Assembly: GCA_024280375.1 (NCBI GenBank)
Contig: JAJRQF010000089.1
Coordinates: 1-64,000 of the forward strand
DNA length: 64,000 nt
Reading direction: 5' to 3'
Source: Alphaproteobacteria bacterium
Lineage (GTDB): Bacteria; Pseudomonadota; Alphaproteobacteria; Rhizobiales; Rhizobiaceae
This document shows, one piece after another, positions 10,853 to 19,701 of the stretch. Positions within the stretch are counted from its first letter, which is position 1, and every line of letters begins with the position of its first letter. Below the pieces are notes generated by a model that was not told the origin of the DNA, made no database searches, and saw only the letters and a program-made list of their open reading frames with translations. A program made the position numbers and the translations under genes.

Positions 10853-11124
10853 CCTCGGGTCAGGACCCAATAATTTCATCCATTCTGCGCTGGGTAACTT
10901 GATTGCTGAATACGTCGTAATATCGCAGACAATATCAATATTCTCAAGATATTACGACGTATTCAGCGATTAAATTACCCGCCCACAGGGCTTGAAAGGA
11001 AGCACACGTCTGAAAGCAATAAATGCTCGAAAAGGTACCAACCTGTCCTTGCGCTTTAATTTCTGTCATTCGAATACTTCTTTTCAAACAGAATTGTATT
11101 AAATTAGTGAGTCCTGACCCTAGG
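10853..11124. mobile_element. MITE-like element with terminal and internal inverted repeats
   Basis: Ends at 10857-10876 and 11101-11120 are inverted copies matching at 18 of 20 positions, beginning GGGTCAGGAC. The match continues weakly outwards to 10853 and 11124. The 272-bp unit holds a second large inverted repeat (10892-10980) and no convincing gene. Short length, terminal repeats and lack of a transposase suggest a non-autonomous miniature element. No clear target-site duplication is seen. It fills most of the 565-base gap between the AsmA-like gene and bcp; the remainder (10676-10852 and 11125-11240) shows nothing I can name. Confidence 0.55.
10892..10980. repeat. 33-bp inverted repeat with 23-base spacer
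   Basis: Arms 10892-10924 and 10948-10980 are reverse complements at 30 of 33 positions. The inner 19 bases (CTGAATACGTCGTAATATC) match perfectly. Read in one frame, both arms encode GNLIAEYVVIS, and all three differences fall at silent third codon positions. It would form a very stable hairpin. Confidence 0.8.
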
Positions 11125-11240
11125 GAGCATGCTGGACGGTGACATGTCCAGTGGATGAAGTATATTTCTGCTGGCATTTAGCACCTGATATCGCATAATT
11201 TCGGCAAAATTTTGTCACATTTCACCCGGAGCCCTAACGC

Positions 11241-11705
11241 ATGAACAAACCAGATATAGGTGATTTAGCACCTCAATTCAAATTACCAACGGACAGCGAA
11301 GGCGAATTTGAACTGTCGGTAAATAATGACGGCAAAATAATAATATTCTTTTACCCAAAAGACGATACACCCGGCTGCACTACTGAGGCCATTGACTTTA
11401 CAGCCGCCAAACAAAAATTTGCCGATATTGGCGTCCGAATTTTTGGCATGTCCCCTGACCCGGTTAAAAAACATGACAAATTTAAATCCAAGCATGATCT
11501 TGATGTGACCCTAATTTCTGATGAGGAAAAAACCACGCTGGAGGCTTATGGCGTTTGGGTGGAAAAAAGCATGTATGGACGCAAATATATGGGCGTCGAA
11601 CGCTCCACATTTTTAATAGGCGAAGATGGAGTGATCATAAAAGCATGGCGAAAAGTCAAAGTTCCGGGCCATGTGGATGAGGTGCTTGCAGCCGCAAGCA
11701 TTTAA
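11241..11705 (+). CDS. bcp: Peroxiredoxin Q / bacterioferritin comigratory protein
   Basis: A 154-residue thiol peroxidase that reduces hydrogen peroxide and organic peroxides in the cytoplasm. The peroxidatic cysteine is C46 in the motif YPKDDTPGCTTEA. In many Bcp proteins a resolving cysteine follows five residues later; here that position is I51, so this is a one-cysteine form that would need an external thiol. The C-terminal part (GVERSTFLIGEDGVI) fits the family, and the length is normal. It stands alone between a mobile-element remnant and the M23 peptidase gene. Confidence 0.93.
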   Translation: MNKPDIGDLAPQFKLPTDSEGEFELSVNNDGKIIIFFYPKDDTPGCTTEAIDFTAAKQKFADIGVRIFGMSPDPVKKHDKFKSKHDLDVTLISDEEKTTLEAYGVWVEKSMYGRKYMGVERSTFLIGEDGVIIKAWRKVKVPGHVDEVLAAASI

Positions 11706-11901
11706 AATCATGGGCTGAATTCCTCCCACCTTTCGTCCGCCTGCATCATGCTGAACTAATTTGCGGCCACCGATTACTCATTGGGATTTGACATTAATTG
11801 AATACTTTTTGGCTCTGGCAAAACTTTGTTAACCATAACCGGTAACACTCTACCCACGAACTTACCGACAAAGTGTTTAATCGAAGTGAGTAACCAGTAG
11901 T

Positions 11902-13233
11902 ATGAGTTATCAACCAGTTCAAAAAAAGAATACCAGTTTTGGCAAGCGGTCAGAGCCTCACACAATTACGATTACCAAAGGCAAGAGCACCCGGAAATTC
12001 ACGGTACAACCGGTCATGTTTGCCAGCATATGCGGTGTTGTCAGCCTGTTTATGCTTGGCTATCTGGGTGCGACGGCCTATCTGGTATTGCGCGATGACC
12101 TTATCGGCGCCTCCCTTGCTCGCCAGGCTCGAATTCAACACGGTTATGAGGACCGAATTGCGGCGCTGCGTTCCAGAATTGACCTGATAACCAGCCAGCA
12201 GCTCTTAGAGCAGCAAGCCGTTGAAACTCGCGTTCAAGAATTGGTGAACAGGCAAAATGAGCTGGGCACCCGAACCAATGTATTCGGCTCGGTACTCAAA
12301 AAGGCTGCAAGCAATGGGCTTGCTCCGGCCAAAATTATCACGCCAAAAACGCGTCCAAATGACAAAACCGCTAAAAATTCAATTGGCATTAATTCAAATA
12401 CTACAGCTACTGCAAACCCAAAGAGCTTGAAGCTTGGTTCTCTGCTTAGTACCGCCAACCCGTTTGCAAACTCGATCCAGGAAATCAAAGTTGCGCAGGT
12501 TGCCTCATCTGGATATTCCTCTTCATTTGTGTCGCTGCGCGACCCGAACGGCGTTTTTGCAAGTGTCGAAAATTCACTTCAGGATGTGGAGCTACAACAA
12601 TTATCTACCTTGAAAAACCTGCGCAGCAAGGCAATCAATAAAACCAAAAGAATCGCAGGTATTCTGCGCAAGATCGGGGTATCAATCCCCTCTTCTGTAA
12701 CCAAAAACATTGGTGGACCATTGGTTGAGCTGGATGGTGATCAACGATTTAACAATCGGGTTACAGCACTTGATGTGGCACTTGGCGATTTAACCAAAGC
12801 ACGCAAAATTGCATCGAGCCTGCCAATTGGCAGCCCTGCTCCTGGCCGCCCTACCTCCAGCAGGTTTGGACGTCGGATTGATCCTATTTTACGTCGGGCA
12901 GCCTTGCATTCAGGCATGGATATCAAAGCACCAATGGGATTTCCAGTTCATGCAACCGGTTCAGGCAAAGTTACCAAAGCCGGTTGGAATGGTGGCTATG
13001 GCAAAATGGTGGAGATTTCACACGGTAACGGATTAATCACCCGCTATGCCCATATGAGCCGGGTCAAAGTAAAAATTGGTCAATGGGTAACTTCAGGAAC
13101 AATTGTTGGCAAGGTCGGCAGCACGGGTAGATCAACCGGGCCGCACCTGCATTATGAAGTGCGCCATCGCGGCAAGCCACAAAACCCTGCCCGCTATGTG
13201 CGCGCTGGTGCCAAAATTAAATCCTTGTTGTAA
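11902..13233 (+). CDS. Membrane-anchored M23 (LytM) peptidase
   Basis: A 443-residue protein with a short basic cytoplasmic end, one membrane segment at about 38-62, a helical stretch at about 70-130 that looks coiled coil, a Ser/Thr/Asn-rich linker, and a C-terminal LytM domain. The zinc ligands are present: H336 and D340 in HSGMD, and H415 and H417 in HLHYE. Such proteins cut peptidoglycan cross-links or regulate amidases at division or growth sites. GTG and GGYGKMVEISHGNG motifs fit M23. The start is ATG at 11902 in a 196-base gap after bcp. All metal ligands are intact, so it is probably active. Confidence 0.92.
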   Translation: MSYQPVQKKNTSFGKRSEPHTITITKGKSTRKFTVQPVMFASICGVVSLFMLGYLGATAYLVLRDDLIGASLARQARIQHGYEDRIAALRSRIDLITSQQLLEQQAVETRVQELVNRQNELGTRTNVFGSVLKKAASNGLAPAKIITPKTRPNDKTAKNSIGINSNTTATANPKSLKLGSLLSTANPFANSIQEIKVAQVASSGYSSSFVSLRDPNGVFASVENSLQDVELQQLSTLKNLRSKAINKTKRIAGILRKIGVSIPSSVTKNIGGPLVELDGDQRFNNRVTALDVALGDLTKARKIASSLPIGSPAPGRPTSSRFGRRIDPILRRAALHSGMDIKAPMGFPVHATGSGKVTKAGWNGGYGKMVEISHGNGLITRYAHMSRVKVKIGQWVTSGTIVGKVGSTGRSTGPHLHYEVRHRGKPQNPARYVRAGAKIKSLL

Positions 13234-13258
13234 TTCTTGATGTGTTTTGCGATTATTT

Positions 13259-13367
13259 CGCTCACGGCAATTCTTCGCTTCGCTCAGGCCTAAAGTATAT
13301 CGCGTTCATTGGCGCTATTTTGATGACTCAAGTTTTGCGCTTCGCATAGCTCAACGTGCAACTTGAG
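13259..13367 (+). repeat. Dispersed palindromic repeat, copy A
   Basis: Shares blocks with 35031-35114: a near-identical CGCTCACGGC-ATTC start, the core TTGCGCTTCGC-TAG, and CTCAACGTGCAACTTGAG. CTCAAGT (13327-13333) and ACTTGAG (13361-13367) can pair into a hairpin. Both copies lie directly behind plus-strand genes, so a role in 3-prime mRNA ends is possible. Confidence 0.6.
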
Positions 13368-13417
13368 TTTACCCCATAAAGCGGAATGCCGAATATATGG
13401 CATGCTGACAACAAGCT

Positions 13418-15109
13418 TTACGCCCGGATTTCAGGAAATGCGTAGTCCAGAATACCTTTAGCATTATAGCGCCCATCCAGCATTCCGTAGGTCGCACGCC
13501 ATGTGCCGCCCAGACGGGATTCGGAAAATGCATCGGATAGTTCTCCACCGAAGGATTTGGTCAGTTCAGCCGATGCAGCCGAAAGCGCCATTTGCTCGGT
13601 GAACAATCTGGCGGAGCCTTCATCATTCATCGCAACTTTAGCGGCGGCTCGCAGCACGTTTAGTGTCCCACGTGTATCGCCACCCATATCTTTCTCAAAC
13701 CCTTCCAAAACCGAATCCAGCAATTTTGGCCCGCGCCTCATCACCCGCAATACATCCAGGCACATCACATTGCCGGAACCTTCCCAGATGGCGTTAACGG
13801 GAGATTCGCGGTAAAAGCGTGCAAGATTTCCCTCTTCCACATAGCCATTACCGCCAAGACATTCCATCGCCTCGCCAATCAGCGGGGATGCAATTTTGCA
13901 GACCCAATATTTCACAATCGGGGTCATGAGCCTGGCATAGGCGGCTTCTGATTTATCCGACGACGCACGATCGAACGCCTGCGCAAGTCGTAATGTCAGG
14001 GCGGTAGCGGCAATAACATCAAGCGCCATATCGGCTAAAACCCGCGTCATAATCGGTTGGTCGATCAAATGTTTGCCAAAGACCTGCCGATTTCGGCAAT
14101 GGTGCACGGCCTCTGACAGGGCGGCGCGCATCAAACCAGCCGACGAGGTAGCGCAATCAAGCCGGGTTAAGGTGACCATCTCAAGAATAACCCGAAGGCC
14201 GTTGTCCAGATCACCAATCAGATAGCCAAAGGAATTGTTAAACTCGACTTCGGAAGAAGCATTGGAGCGATTGCCAAGCTTGTCTTTCAAGCGCTGAAAC
14301 GCCAGTCCGTTGGGGGTGCCGTCGGGCAGAATGCGCGGGATGAGAAAACAGCTCGGCTGGCCCGGCATGGTGTTTTCGTGTGTAGCCTGTGCCAGCACCA
14401 GAAAAGCATCGCACATGGGGGCCGACATAAACCATTTATGGCCATTAATCCGCCAAAGGCCTGCACCTGCATCATGTGCCGATGTTATATTGGCGCGCAC
14501 ATCGGTGCCGCCCTGCTTTTCGGTCATACCCATGCCGATGGTAACGCCGGTTTTCAAATGTGGGGCGCGATGGCTGGAATCATATTGCCGCGATTTAATC
14601 TGCGGCAACCACTGGTTCAGCACTTCAGGCTTGGACATCAGGGCTGCAACCGACGCATTTGTCATGGTGACCGGGCAAAGATGACCGCATTCAGACTCGG
14701 CGCTTAAAATATAGCGAACCGAACGAATGAAATTTCGCTCGCCTTTTTCTTCCTCATTATCATCCCAGATAGAACAATGAAGCCCATTGGAAACACTGCG
14801 CCGCATGAGCGCGTGCCAGGCAGGGTGAAACTCTACCTGATCGAGACGATTGCCTTTTGCATCATGGGTTTTTAGTTTTGGCGGCTCTGTATTGGCAAGC
14901 CGGGCAAGCTCATTGGCCTCGGGCGAACCGATCCATTGGCCAAGATGATGAAAGGACAAAATGACATTATGCGGCAGGTGCTCACTCAACCGCACAAGGG
15001 CTGGGTCGCATTCATAGGCATTAAAGCCATGAAATTCCGGCGACTGGTTGAACGGTTCGCTTGAAACGCCACCAGTGTCTGGAATAATATCTTTGCCAGT
15101 CACATTCAT
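13418..15109 (-). CDS. aidB: AidB-like acyl-CoA dehydrogenase
   Basis: A 563-residue flavoprotein of the acyl-CoA dehydrogenase superfamily. The N-terminal extension (PFNQSPEFHGFNAYECDPAL), the FHPAWHALMRRSV segment and the C-terminal ECLGGNGYVEEGNLARFYRE are diagnostic for the AidB branch (E. coli AidB, about 540 residues). GMGMTEKQGGTDVRAN forms part of the FAD/substrate site. In E. coli AidB binds DNA and is induced by alkylating agents; its substrate is uncertain. No Ada-type neighbour is present here. The start at 15109 is followed directly upstream by the second MITE-like element. Confidence 0.92.
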   Translation of the reverse strand: MNVTGKDIIPDTGGVSSEPFNQSPEFHGFNAYECDPALVRLSEHLPHNVILSFHHLGQWIGSPEANELARLANTEPPKLKTHDAKGNRLDQVEFHPAWHALMRRSVSNGLHCSIWDDNEEEKGERNFIRSVRYILSAESECGHLCPVTMTNASVAALMSKPEVLNQWLPQIKSRQYDSSHRAPHLKTGVTIGMGMTEKQGGTDVRANITSAHDAGAGLWRINGHKWFMSAPMCDAFLVLAQATHENTMPGQPSCFLIPRILPDGTPNGLAFQRLKDKLGNRSNASSEVEFNNSFGYLIGDLDNGLRVILEMVTLTRLDCATSSAGLMRAALSEAVHHCRNRQVFGKHLIDQPIMTRVLADMALDVIAATALTLRLAQAFDRASSDKSEAAYARLMTPIVKYWVCKIASPLIGEAMECLGGNGYVEEGNLARFYRESPVNAIWEGSGNVMCLDVLRVMRRGPKLLDSVLEGFEKDMGGDTRGTLNVLRAAAKVAMNDEGSARLFTEQMALSAASAELTKSFGGELSDAFSESRLGGTWRATYGMLDGRYNAKGILDYAFPEIRA

Positions 15110-15119
15110 ATTGCCCGCT

Positions 15120-15387
15120 TAGGACCTGTTGACAAACTGGTTTCGGACGCGGCGCGAGTGCAATATTAAGCCTGAACAGGCGGAAACTGCGCCGCGGTGT
15201 CGCCCACCACAAGCTTTTTCCAACGCATACAGGCTTAATATTGCTTGCGTCCAAAGGATATGAGTAAAATCACTCATAATTTCGTCGAAAAACATTGAAA
15301 GGGATTGCCCTGCCTGCTGTTTTTCTCCTCGTTCTGAATGATTTTTCTTCATACCGCGTTCCAAATCCAGTTTGTCAACAGGTCCTA
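15120..15387. mobile_element. MITE-like element with TA target duplication
   Basis: Perfect 19-bp terminal repeats GGACCTGTTGACAAACTGG start at 15122 and end at 15385, flanked on both sides by TA. The repeat relation continues inward (TTCGGACGCGG against TTTGGAACGCGG). An internal pair, GCAATATTAAGCCTG (15160-15174) and CAGGCTTAATATTGC (15230-15244), is also perfect. Size, terminal repeats, TA duplication and absence of a transposase fit a miniature element mobilised by an IS630/Tc1-type enzyme. It occupies most of the aidB-pyrB gap; 15388-15547 shows only the likely pyrB leader. Confidence 0.72.
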
Positions 15388-15547
15388 GGCTCCTCGCTGC
15401 CTCTAACCACTGGTGTACCGGATAACAGAACCATGTAAAGTGGGGAAGTAACAAGGCCACAGATTGGTATCAATTTTTAAATAACATAGTGAAGAACTGA
15501 TATCTTTGCTTGCCCACTGCTGCATTTACTCCTATAGCAAATTTTTA

Positions 15548-16528
15548 ATGGCAAATTTCAAAAACACCTCGCTGGTATTTCCGCATCGTCACCTTTTAGG
15601 TATCGAGACCCTTTCGCCTTCAGATATTGAAACCCTGCTTGATCTGGCTGACAAGTCGGTCGCTGTTTCACGTCAGGTCAAGAAGAAGAAGAACACGTTG
15701 CGCGGGCGCACGCAGATTAATCTGTTTTTCGAATCCTCAACCCGCACCCAATCATCATTTGAATTGGCCGGAAAACGCCTTGGTGCCGATGTGATGAATA
15801 TGTCGGTCGGCTCCTCATCGGTAAAAAAAGGCGAGACACTCATTGATACCGCAATGACGTTGAACGCCATGAAGCCGGATATTCTGGTAGTACGCCATCA
15901 GGCGGCGGGTGCAGCCGAATTGCTGGCACAAAAGGTCGATTGTTCAGTCATCAATGCCGGTGACGGGGCGCATGAACACCCCACGCAAGCGCTTTTGGAT
16001 GCGCTGACCATTCGCCGCGCCAAGGGAAAGATTGCCCGTTTGACCGTCGCCATTTGCGGCGATGTTCTGCATTCGCGGGTCGCACGTTCGAACATTATTC
16101 TGCTCAATGCGCTTGGTGCGCGGGTGCGGGTGATTGCCCCCAAAACGCTTTTGCCAATCGGCATTGAAGAGCTCGGGGTTGAGGTCTTTACCCGCATGGA
16201 GGTGGGCTTAAAAGATGTGGACATTGTGATGATGCTGCGTTTGCAGCGCGAACGGATGACCGGCTCCTTTGTGCCGTCAATTCGCGAGTATTTCAGATTT
16301 TTCGGCCTTGATCGAACCCGGTTAGAAATTGCCAAACCCGATGCGCTGGTCATGCATCCAGGCCCGATGAATCGCGGTGTGGAGATTTCATCGGAAATCG
16401 CTGACGGGCCGCGCAGCCTGATACAAGAGCAGGTGGAGATGGGTGTCGCCGTCAGAATGGCCGTCATCGAGGCCATCATCGACAATCATGCCGACGATCC
16501 ATCCAGCGCTAACGGGGGCACAGCATGA
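15548..16528 (+). CDS. pyrB: Aspartate carbamoyltransferase, catalytic chain
   Basis: Joins carbamoyl phosphate and aspartate in pyrimidine synthesis. The carbamoyl phosphate loop is [13 protein letters not shown], followed by HPTQALLDA and the C-terminal [13 protein letters not shown] use the ATG at 15548 (protein begins MANFKNTS, 326 residues), because the upstream in-frame codons from 15506 encode a sequence not expected for the family. It overlaps the next gene by four bases (ATGA), so the two are translationally coupled. No regulatory pyrI chain is present; the inactive PyrC encoded next probably takes the structural role. Confidence 0.95.
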   Translation: MANFKNTSLVFPHRHLLGIETLSPSDIETLLDLADKSVAVSRQVKKKKNTLRGRTQINLFFESSTRTQSSFELAGKRLGADVMNMSVGSSSVKKGETLIDTAMTLNAMKPDILVVRHQAAGAAELLAQKVDCSVINAGDGAHEHPTQALLDALTIRRAKGKIARLTVAICGDVLHSRVARSNIILLNALGARVRVIAPKTLLPIGIEELGVEVFTRMEVGLKDVDIVMMLRLQRERMTGSFVPSIREYFRFFGLDRTRLEIAKPDALVMHPGPMNRGVEISSEIADGPRSLIQEQVEMGVAVRMAVIEAIIDNHADDPSSANGGTA

Positions 16529-17832
16529 GCAAGAACCGGGGCAAAAGCCGACTGTTTACCAATGCCCGTATCGTTGACCCCTCACAAAATATGGACGAGA
16601 TCGGCTCGATTTTGGTCGAGAAGGGAAAAATCGCGGCCTGTGGGGCGGATTTCTCTAAAATTAAGTTCAAGAAAAAAGTTGAAACCATTGATTGCAAGGG
16701 TCATTGCATCTTTCCAGGATTGGTTGACGGGCGGGTATTTATCGGAGAGCCCGGTGCTGAACATCGCGAAACCATCGCTTCTGCCAGCAGGGCCGCTGCC
16801 GCAGGTGGGGTCACCTCAATGGTGATGATGCCAGACACCGACCCGGTTATTGACGATGTGGCGCTGGTTGAATTTGTTCGCCGCACGGCAGATGAGACGG
16901 CGCAAGTGAATGTTTATCCGACCGCCGCTCTCACCCGTGGCCTAAATGGTCGCGAAATGACCGAAATCGGGTTGATGAAGCAGGCTGGAGCCGTTGCCTT
17001 TACCGATGGCCGAAAAACTATTTCCGATGCGCTTTTAATGCGCCGGGCGCTCACCTATGCGGGCGATTTTGACAGCCTGATCGTGCATTACACAGAAGAT
17101 GAAAGCCTCTCGCGGGGCGGCGTTATGAACGAAGGGCTGAATGCCAGCCGACTTGGCTTGCCGGGCATTCCGGTTGAGGCAGAAGTTATTCCGCTGGAGC
17201 GTGATCTTCGGCTGGTGGGCTTGACCGACGGGCGCTACCATGCGGCAAGCATCTCGACCGCTGAAAGCGCCAATGTTATCAAAGAAGCCAAATCAAAGGG
17301 CTTGTCGGTTACGGCGGGCGTTTCGATCAACCATCTGGCGCTGAACGAAAATGATATTGGCCGTTATCGCACATTCTTCAGACTTTCGCCGCCACTTCGC
17401 ACCGAGGATGACCGACTGGCCATGGTTGAAGCGCTTTTGGATGGAACGATTGATATTATCGTTTCCAACCATGACCCGCAGGATGTCGACACAAAACGCC
17501 ACCCCTTTGCGGAAGCAGCAGATGGCGCCGTCGGGTTGGAAACCATGTTATCGGCAGCGCTCAGGCTTTATCACAATGGCGATGTGCCGCTGCTTCGCCT
17601 GATTGAGGCAATGACCAGCGCCCCTGCCCGGCTGTTTGGCCTGCCCGGCGGATCACTGGAACCTGGCAGGCCGGCTGATCTTATCCTAGTCGATATTGAT
17701 GAGCCTTGGGTTTTGCATGAGGGTGATTTAAAATCGCGTTCAAAAAACTCACCCTTTGAAGGCGCACGTTTTCAGGGTCGCGTCTTGCAAACTTTGGTTG
17801 CAGGCCGCACAATATACGCTCACGAGAGCTGA
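16525..17832 (+). CDS. pyrC: Dihydroorotase-like protein, probably inactive (PyrX type)
   Basis: A 435-residue amidohydrolase-fold protein coupled to pyrB. In active dihydroorotases the N-terminal metal motif is DxHxH; here it reads [14 protein letters not shown] (D68, R70, F72), so both histidines are missing. Later ligands are changed too: SISTAES replaces the usual HxSTAE, and SNHDPQ replaces SDHAP. The same loss occurs in the noncatalytic PyrC homologue of Pseudomonas, which is needed to assemble the aspartate carbamoyltransferase. I infer the same scaffold role and expect a true dihydroorotase elsewhere in the genome. The fold is otherwise complete, so this is not a decaying pseudogene. 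Confidence 0.88.
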   Translation: MSKNRGKSRLFTNARIVDPSQNMDEIGSILVEKGKIAACGADFSKIKFKKKVETIDCKGHCIFPGLVDGRVFIGEPGAEHRETIASASRAAAAGGVTSMVMMPDTDPVIDDVALVEFVRRTADETAQVNVYPTAALTRGLNGREMTEIGLMKQAGAVAFTDGRKTISDALLMRRALTYAGDFDSLIVHYTEDESLSRGGVMNEGLNASRLGLPGIPVEAEVIPLERDLRLVGLTDGRYHAASISTAESANVIKEAKSKGLSVTAGVSINHLALNENDIGRYRTFFRLSPPLRTEDDRLAMVEALLDGTIDIIVSNHDPQDVDTKRHPFAEAADGAVGLETMLSAALRLYHNGDVPLLRLIEAMTSAPARLFGLPGGSLEPGRPADLILVDIDEPWVLHEGDLKSRSKNSPFEGARFQGRVLQTLVAGRTIYAHES

Positions 17833-17879
17833 ACACTGCCGGGGTCAACAATTTTTACCGGTAATGTGGAAGGAAATTT

Positions 17880-18515
17880 ATGCCTGATCCAATTGTCTGG
17901 TCGCTAGCATGGCCCTATTTTCTGGCCGCATGGGTTTTTGGCTACCTTATCGGTTCCACCCCGTTTGGCCTGATGCTCACCCGCATGGCCGGGCTCGGCG
18001 ATATTCGTGACATTGGTTCGCAAAGCATCGGCGCGACCAATGTGCTGCGAACCGGAAATAAAAAAATTGCCTTTCTGACACTTTTGTTCGATCTCTTAAA
18101 AGGCACGCTGCCGGTGGTCGTTGCGGCGGAATGGGGACCGGATCAGGCTATTCTTGCGGGCTTTGGCGCCTTTATCGGGCACCTGTTTCCCTTTTGGCTG
18201 ATGTTCAAAGGCGGCAAGGGTGTTGCGACTTATATCGGCGTGTTAATCGGATTTTGCTGGCTTGCGGAAACCCCGTGGCCGCTCGCAGCCTTTGCGGTAG
18301 CATGGCTTGGAACAGCTGCAATTTTCCGCATTTCATCTTTGGCTGCCATTATCGCCCTGATTGTTACCCCGCTTGTTGCCCGTTGGCTGGGTCTGGTGCA
18401 GGAAAGCGAATTGTTGGGGCTGTTGTCGCTGATTTCGATTATCAAACATCACGCAAATATCAGGCGACTGTTTTCCGGCACAGAAAGCCGTATCGGCACC
18501 AAGGATGAGGCGTAA
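17880..18515 (+). CDS. plsY: Glycerol-3-phosphate acyltransferase PlsY
   Basis: An integral membrane enzyme of 211 residues that transfers an acyl group from acyl phosphate to glycerol 3-phosphate, the first step of phospholipid synthesis. The three PlsY motifs are seen: GSTPFGLMLTRMAGLGD with the following GSQSIGATNVLRTGNKK, then GHLFPFWLMFKGGKGVAT, and the C-terminal IIKHHANIRRLFSGTE. About five hydrophobic segments are visible. AAGGAAA precedes the ATG. It overlaps dprA by one base (TAATG). Confidence 0.96.
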   Translation: MPDPIVWSLAWPYFLAAWVFGYLIGSTPFGLMLTRMAGLGDIRDIGSQSIGATNVLRTGNKKIAFLTLLFDLLKGTLPVVVAAEWGPDQAILAGFGAFIGHLFPFWLMFKGGKGVATYIGVLIGFCWLAETPWPLAAFAVAWLGTAAIFRISSLAAIIALIVTPLVARWLGLVQESELLGLLSLISIIKHHANIRRLFSGTESRIGTKDEA

Positions 18516-19651
18516 TGCTGGAGCCTCCGCAAAAAACCGGGGTTGAACTTTCTGATCAACAAAGGTTTTCTTGGCTAAGACTGATCCGCAGCGACAATAT
18601 CGGACCGATGACCTTTCGCGATCTGATCAACCGCTTTGGCACGGCTGATGCCGCCCTAGATGCCCTGCCCGAATTAGCCGCACGGGCGAAATCCCGTAAA
18701 AAGATTCAGATCGCCAGCATTGATGCGGTTGAACAAGAAATGGATGTGGCGACACGTTGTGGTGCGCGGTTTATCGGCCTTGGTGAGCCTGATTATCCGG
18801 CAGCGCTTAAAATGTCAGACGCACCACCGCCAATGATTGCTGTTTTGGGCTCGACCGACTGCCTTGCCCGGCATTCAGTTTCCATTGTCGGCTCCAGAAA
18901 TTCCTCGCTATCTGGGGCAAAAATTGCCCACCATATTTCAGAAGATTTGGGCAAAGGTGATTTCGTCATCAGCTCTGGTCTTGCACGCGGTATTGATACG
19001 GCCGCCCACAGGGCTGCGCTCAAAACCGGCACAATTGCAGTATTTGCCGGTGGGCTGAATGTTATCTATCCGCCTGAAAATGGCGAACTTTTGTCTGAAA
19101 TCATTGCCAATGGCGGGGCGGCGATCAGCGAAATGCCGTTTGGCTGGAAACCACGGGCGCAGGATTTTCCGCGCCGCAATCGCATTGTCGCAGGCCTCTC
19201 GCTGGGTCTTGTGGTGATTGAGGCGGCAACCCGCTCCGGCTCGCTGATAAGTGCGCGCATTGCCAATGAGATGGGGCGGCTGGTTTTTGCTGTCCCCGGC
19301 TCGCCGCTTGACCCGCGATGCGCAGGCACAAACTACCTGTTGAAAGACGGCGCGATTGTAACCACCGGTGCCAGGGACGTGCAGGATGCGCTGATGCCCC
19401 TCACCCGCACATTGGGTGAACAGGCTCCCTATAGCCTTGAAGAACAGGAAACGACTGACGAGATCATCCCGCCAACCGATGAAAGCGAGCGCCAGCAGAT
19501 AATGACCGCGCTTGGACCAACCCCTTGCGATGTTGATGAAATCATCCGCTTTACCGGCATATCCGCCCCGATTGTGCAATTGGTTCTGCTGGAGCTTGAT
19601 CTTGACGGGCGGATTGAGCGGCACCCCGGCGGTTTGGTATCTATGGTATAA
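18515..19651 (+). CDS. dprA: DNA processing protein DprA
   Basis: A 378-residue protein that loads RecA on single-stranded DNA during transformation. The Rossmann-type core has SIVGSRNSSLSGAKIA, SGLARGIDTAAHRAAL, VFAGGLNVIYPPEN, EMPFGWKPRAQDFPRRNRI and ATRSGSLISARIA. A winged-helix (DML1-like) domain follows at about 310-378. An N-terminal helical SAM-like region is at 15-75. Translational coupling with plsY through the one-base overlap is typical of Rhizobiales. The topA gene that, as I recall, often follows in that group is absent here. Confidence 0.95.
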   Translation: MLEPPQKTGVELSDQQRFSWLRLIRSDNIGPMTFRDLINRFGTADAALDALPELAARAKSRKKIQIASIDAVEQEMDVATRCGARFIGLGEPDYPAALKMSDAPPPMIAVLGSTDCLARHSVSIVGSRNSSLSGAKIAHHISEDLGKGDFVISSGLARGIDTAAHRAALKTGTIAVFAGGLNVIYPPENGELLSEIIANGGAAISEMPFGWKPRAQDFPRRNRIVAGLSLGLVVIEAATRSGSLISARIANEMGRLVFAVPGSPLDPRCAGTNYLLKDGAIVTTGARDVQDALMPLTRTLGEQAPYSLEEQETTDEIIPPTDESERQQIMTALGPTPCDVDEIIRFTGISAPIVQLVLLELDLDGRIERHPGGLVSMV

Positions 19652-19701
19652 ATTAAATTTGACCCTACATAACCAAAAACCAACATTTAAACAGGCACCC
19701 C

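Noticed and set aside
10944-11177. Open frame of 77 codons on the minus strand
   Set aside because: It lies mostly inside the first MITE-like element and probably reflects its inverted repeats, not a working gene.
15119-15460. Open frame of 113 codons on the minus strand
   Set aside because: It lies almost wholly in the MITE-like element and shows no protein family signal.
18938-19624. Antisense open frame of 228 codons over dprA, and one at 20493-21149 over the ycjX-like gene
   Set aside because: Both lie fully opposite well-supported genes, and their sequences are low-complexity shadow translations.
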